Below are positions 39,540-42,695 of a stretch of 42,695 nucleotides of DNA, one piece after another. The notes under the pieces are model-generated. The model ran no database searches. It saw only the letters and a program-made list of their open reading frames with translations, and was not told the DNA's origin. The DNA comes from Tissierella creatinophila DSM 6911. Lineage in GTDB: Bacteria > Bacillota > Clostridia > Tissierellales > Tissierellaceae. Where the stretch lies: positions 1-42,695 of the forward strand of contig NZ_LTDM01000013.1 in NCBI RefSeq assembly GCF_001940565.1, written 5' to 3'. Both the position numbers and the translations under genes were made by a program. Every line of letters begins with the position of its first letter. Within the stretch, counting starts at the first letter, position 1.

Positions 39540-41213
39540 TTACTCCAATATTTCAAATTGTTTTTTTATTAACTTTTCTAAAATAAAATAAAACAATAAA
39601 GATGAAACTACAAAAACCATAGAAAGACCTATGAATATTAAATTTATATCAACCTTATTTATTAATTTAAATATCAAGTATCCTATACCACCTACATATA
39701 AAGTACATATTCCCATTCCAATTAAAACGTTTAAATTTTGTTTCATAGCTTGTTGTGGGTTAGTCCATGTTAGTAATGGTCTTGTTATATCTATTATCAT
39801 ACCTATTTCTGTCATTGGAATACTACCCAATAGACCCAAAGTTGATATCAATATAATTGCTTTCATATCAAGCTTTATAGTAAATAAAAGACTTGTAATC
39901 ATTGCAATTAGTCCTAATATTTGAATTGCAATAGAAGCTAATACTCTTCCAACAATTTGGTCACTTACTTTTATAGGCAATGTCCTTTGTATCCAAAAGT
40001 TTTTACCTTCTCTAGAAAAAGTAGTCGAACCTACACTGTTTAACATTCCTAGTGATACTATAAAACCTATTCCCACTAAAGTTATAAGTTCAGGTTTTGT
40101 TTTTATGAAAATTGTTACTATCTCCATAAATTCATCTCCATTGGAAATAGTAGACATAACAAGGATTATAGGAATCATAATTACTCCACCAATGGAATTA
40201 AGTAAATATATCGGTGTTTTAAAAAGCATTATTATTTCCTTTTTAGCTAAAGCAATATACGGCTTTGTTTGCTTTGTTATATCTTTTATAGATGTTTTTC
40301 TTCCAGCCCTTCCTTTAGATGCTGAAACTTCAATATTTCCTATTAATCCATCAAAGAAAAGACTTTCAGATAAATATATCATAATTATAAAACTTAAAAC
40401 TCCTGCTCCTACAAATATTAACAAATACACCAAACCAGTTATATTTAAGTAGTTTGATAAGGATAAAGATGCCCAAATTGAGGGTGGAAATGTTAAACCT
40501 AGGTTTTTCACTAATAAATTTGAATCTTTTACTAAATTTATTAAAAAATCCTCACCTTCCATCAAAGCTTTTTGAGTTATAGCATTTATTTTAAATTGAG
40601 CATATACCATTAATAAAATAAATACTACTGCACTTATAGTTCTAATTAAATCTTTTCTTCTTCCAATATTAGTATATTTCATAAATATCATTATCAGAAT
40701 AGAAGATAAAACCAATGGTATAACTGGAACTGTTATGACTAATAAAATTGAATATATCCAATAAAGTACTCCCTCTCCACCCTTTATACCATAAATAAAT
40801 ATAAATGGTAATATAATAGGTAGTGATGTCAAATACTCACTAATCATCAATGTCATAAACTTTGATCCTATTATATAAGAAGGTTTAATAGGTAGGGGCA
40901 CTAACTGTGCTAAGTCATTTGAGAAATAGTATTTGGACATTACATAAATTAATCCAAATAAAAACACCATTACTTGTGATGCTAAAAACCCTGATAATAG
41001 GAACATAGATTTTTGACCTATTTCATTGTATATATCATATATCCCCCCTAATCCTTTTACTAATATAAAGTATGTTGGTAAGATTGATAACATCGCAATA
41101 CCAAAGACTATTATTTGCCATCTATTTTTTTTATTTTTAAAGCTATAAGCTATAGAAGATAATCCAAAAGTTGTATTGAAATCTGTTTTGATTAATGAAA
41201 CTATCTTTTCCAT
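39540..41213 (-). CDS. ABC-2-type exporter permease
   Basis: A 557-residue membrane protein with about twelve hydrophobic segments (for example QIIVFGIAMLSILPTYFILV, FLLSGFLASQVMVFLFGLIY, LLYWIYSI-type pairs). It belongs to the putative ABC exporter permeases in which one long chain carries two six-helix units. Cytosolic blocks such as TFSREGKNFWIQRTLPIKVS and the N-terminal ...FNTTFGLSSIAYSFKNKKNRW are typical. The ATP-binding protein gene overlaps its start by one base (TAATG). Substrate unknown. Confidence 0.85.
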   Translation of the reverse strand: MEKIVSLIKTDFNTTFGLSSIAYSFKNKKNRWQIIVFGIAMLSILPTYFILVKGLGGIYDIYNEIGQKSMFLLSGFLASQVMVFLFGLIYVMSKYYFSNDLAQLVPLPIKPSYIIGSKFMTLMISEYLTSLPIILPFIFIYGIKGGEGVLYWIYSILLVITVPVIPLVLSSILIMIFMKYTNIGRRKDLIRTISAVVFILLMVYAQFKINAITQKALMEGEDFLINLVKDSNLLVKNLGLTFPPSIWASLSLSNYLNITGLVYLLIFVGAGVLSFIIMIYLSESLFFDGLIGNIEVSASKGRAGRKTSIKDITKQTKPYIALAKKEIIMLFKTPIYLLNSIGGVIMIPIILVMSTISNGDEFMEIVTIFIKTKPELITLVGIGFIVSLGMLNSVGSTTFSREGKNFWIQRTLPIKVSDQIVGRVLASIAIQILGLIAMITSLLFTIKLDMKAIILISTLGLLGSIPMTEIGMIIDITRPLLTWTNPQQAMKQNLNVLIGMGICTLYVGGIGYLIFKLINKVDINLIFIGLSMVFVVSSLLFYFILEKLIKKQFEILE

Positions 41214-41935
41214 TACTCTGTCAACTCCAAGAATATATTTTCTAAACTTTCTTTTTCTTTAGCATGTGATCTTAACTCCTCCATAGTTCCCATAGCTACT
41301 ATTTTCCCTTTACTAATTATTGCTATTCTGTCACAAATTTTTTCTGCAACTTCTAAAACATGTGTTGAGAAAAACACAGTTTTCCCTTCATCGCACATTT
41401 CTCTCATAATAGCCTTAAGATTAAACGATGATTTTGGATCTAATCCAACCATAGGCTCATCTAATATAAATAAATCCGGTTCACTGATAAGAGCTGATGT
41501 AAGAACTAGCTTTTGTTTCATTCCATGAGAATAACTTCCAACTATATCTTCTATAGCATCTTTTATATTGAACATTTCCAAGTAATAATTCATTTTTTCT
41601 TCTCTTTTATCTTTTGAAATCTCATACATATCAGCTATAAAGTTTAGGTATTCTATTCCCTTTAGTTTGTCATAAACTTCAGGATTGTCTGGTACATAAG
41701 AAATCATCGACTTAGCTTTTAGTGGCTCCTTCCAAGCATTAATTCCACCTACTGTAACACTGCCATTATCTGGCTTTAATAGACCTACTATCATTTTTAT
41801 AGTAGTAGTTTTCCCTGCACCATTAGGTCCTAAAAACCCAAATATTTCTCCGGGCTTTATCTCTAAACTTATATTATCTACTGCTTTTACTCTACCCTTA
41901 TTATACGATTTCGATATACTATCAAGTTTTAACAA
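41213..41935 (-). CDS. ABC transporter ATP-binding protein
   Basis: A 240-residue ABC ATPase partner of the permease above. Walker A GPNGAGKTTTIKM, Q-loop in ISYVPDNPEVYDKL, signature GSYSHGMKQKL (SHGMKQK in place of SGGQ), Walker B DLFILDEPMVGLDP and H-loop VFFSTHVLEVAEK. It matches the export type with short signature variant. The start is TTG with AAGGAGGT 7 bases upstream. First gene of a likely three-gene operon with the permease and the phosphoesterase. Confidence 0.93.
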   Translation of the reverse strand: MLKLDSISKSYNKGRVKAVDNISLEIKPGEIFGFLGPNGAGKTTTIKMIVGLLKPDNGSVTVGGINAWKEPLKAKSMISYVPDNPEVYDKLKGIEYLNFIADMYEISKDKREEKMNYYLEMFNIKDAIEDIVGSYSHGMKQKLVLTSALISEPDLFILDEPMVGLDPKSSFNLKAIMREMCDEGKTVFFSTHVLEVAEKICDRIAIISKGKIVAMGTMEELRSHAKEKESLENIFLELTE

Positions 41936-42046
41936 AATCTCTACCTCCTTGTTATTAATTTACTCCATTATAACATATTTATATCCACACTTTAATTTCT
42001 ATTATATGATAAACTATTAATACCATTAACCTAAGGAGCGATAAAA

Positions 42047-42265
42047 ATGAGAATTTATGTAGATGCAGATGGATGCCCTATTGTAGATATAGCCATTGAA
42101 ATAGCAAAAGAATATAGTTTAGAAATAATAGTAGTTAAAAACTTTGCTCATAGAATTAATGATTCATATGCAAGTGTTATCTCAGTGGATATTTCTAACG
42201 ATAGTGCAGACTTTTATATAGTAAATCATGTGGATAAAGGAGATATAGTTATAACTCAGGACTAG
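42047..42265 (+). pseudogene. YaiI/YqxD-family (DUF188) gene truncated by IS3
   Basis: The N-terminal half of a YaiI/YqxD-type protein, a PIN-like fold with probable nuclease activity. MRIYVDADGCPIVDIAIEIA, the Ser/Asp block DSADFYIVNHVDKGDIVITQD are diagnostic. Normal members have about 150 residues; here the frame stops after 72 residues, exactly where the family continues YGLAA. The stop (TAG, 42263-42265) is created at the junction with the insertion sequence. AAGGAG lies before the ATG, so a short product may be made, but it lacks the C-terminal half. Confidence 0.85.
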
Positions 42266-42349
42266 TGATAGTATAGAAATCGGACATCCTAAACATAATA
42301 GATTCTATATCTGATATAATAAAACTATCAGAAAAGGAGCGAATTTATT

Positions 42350-42646
42350 ATGAAAAAGAGAAAGAAACAATATAGTGAAGAATTCAAGCAGGATGCCGTG
42401 AATTACTATTATTCATCTGGCAAATCTATGAAAGATGCAGCAGATGATTTAAAAATCAGCCCATCTAGCCTAAATAACTGGATTCAAAGTGCTAAGTCTA
42501 ATGATGGAATTGTAGAACACAGAGGTTCTGGTAACTATTCCTCTGATGCAGAGAAAGAAATAGCTAGACTAAAAAAGGAGCTTCGTGACAAGGAAGATGC
42601 ACTTGATATTCTAAAAAAGGCTATAGGCATACTCAACGAAGACTAA
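42350..42646 (+). CDS. IS3-family transposase OrfA
   Basis: A 98-residue helix-turn-helix protein (IS3/IS150 OrfA, transposase_8 type) that binds the element's ends. The HTH is RKKQYSEEFKQDAVNYYYSS, GKSMKDAADDLKISPSSLNN, W. A C-terminal leucine-zipper segment (EIARLKKELRDKEDALDILK) allows oligomerisation with OrfAB. AAAAGGAG lies before the ATG. A slippery heptamer near the 3' end allows fusion to OrfB. Confidence 0.92.
   Translation: MKKRKKQYSEEFKQDAVNYYYSSGKSMKDAADDLKISPSSLNNWIQSAKSNDGIVEHRGSGNYSSDAEKEIARLKKELRDKEDALDILKKAIGILNED
42613..42619 (+). promoter_or_regulatory. Slippery heptamer for -1 frameshift (OrfAB)
   Basis: A_AAA_AAG in phase with orfA (codons 89-90). A -1 slip places ribosomes in the frame GYRHTQRRLTEAIYIELDKA, which stays open to the end of the window and is the N-terminus of OrfB. 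Confidence 0.8.
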
Positions 42647-42695
42647 CTGAAGCTATCTATATTGAGCTTGATAAAGCTAGAAAGAAACGTCAAAT
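42620..42695 (+). CDS. IS3-family transposase OrfB, N-terminal start (runs off window)
   Basis: The -1 frame relative to orfA reads KGYRHTQRRLTEAIYIELDK and goes on through ARKKRQ to the window edge. This is where OrfB (the DDE catalytic part) begins in IS3 elements. No independent start codon is obvious, consistent with expression by frameshifting. Only about 25 residues are visible. Confidence 0.65.

Larger units (their letters stand above)
42266..42695 (+). mobile_element. IS3-family element, left-hand part
   Basis: The left end begins at about 42266 (uncertain by about 4 bases). The inner part of the terminal repeat (GGACA..., TAAACATAATA, then CTATAT) matches that of the element at 1-501. 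orfA (42350-42646) and the start of orfB follow. The window ends inside orfB. Confidence 0.8.

Noticed and set aside
1-42695. CRISPR arrays, tRNA or rRNA genes
   Set aside because: No regularly spaced repeats and no tRNA- or rRNA-like sequence were noticed on reading; a tRNAscan or Rfam run would decide.

Overview
The window is AT-rich DNA (the 60-base lines I counted outside one metal-transport gene are near 30 percent G+C) with strong Shine-Dalgarno sites, frequent TTG/GTG starts and a T-box riboswitch. It encodes enzymes typical of anaerobic Firmicutes: an NfnAB-type ferredoxin:NADP oxidoreductase, an oxygen-labile Fe-S serine dehydratase, a ferredoxin-bearing aldo/keto reductase, and selenium use. 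I infer a strictly anaerobic clostridial or tissierellial bacterium. I cannot name the species. Both ends lie inside IS3-family elements whose terminal sequences resemble each other, so this is probably a contig broken at IS copies. Each IS also truncates a host gene.

Layout. 1-501: IS3 right end. 454-7100: mostly minus-strand genes: an IS-truncated HTH gene, a lipoprotein, a small membrane protein, a FAH-family hydrolase with aminopeptidase ApeB, a DUF4846 lipoprotein, small membrane proteins, a TnpB/sigma-factor chimera, and a DUF2975 + HTH pair behind a three-palindrome operator. 7100-9160: an ion-transporter-superfamily permease surrounded by short broken copies of genes that are intact elsewhere in the window. 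9160-12460: glyoxalase, mnmH (tRNA 2-selenouridine synthase) converging on a peroxiredoxin whose peroxidatic cysteine is an in-frame TGA (selenocysteine), DUF896, and two tiny membrane proteins. 12458-19180: CYTH protein, nagA, nagB, a metallophosphoesterase and the YhaN/YhaO (Rad50/Mre11-like) pair.

19251-24954 is a serine module. A minus-strand operon (serA, class V aminotransferase, DUF1015) lies behind two almost identical tandem T-box leaders, which read as serine-specific (UCC specifier, UGGC T-box). Divergent from it is sdaAB-sdaAA for serine breakdown. 24987-27244 is nfnB-nfnA. 27552-30012 is a metal-binding-domain protein, a P1B ATPase and a small hemerythrin/RIC-like protein, behind an FNR/CRP-type palindrome centred at about -41.5. 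30213-33649 holds a tiny membrane protein, an Fe-S aldo/keto reductase, phosphoglucomutase and a YbaK-type deacylase. 33759-37307 is the fructose operon fruR-fruK-fruA with 10-bp-phased operator repeats. 37585-41935 holds an AIR-synthase/HypE-like protein, a membrane-anchored phosphoesterase and an ABC exporter. 42047-42695 is a yaiI/yqxD gene cut by the second IS3 element.

Most notable are the TGA-containing peroxiredoxin next to mnmH, the tandem serine T-boxes, the TnpB/sigma chimera, the phased operators, and the graveyard of gene fragments at 8838-9087.
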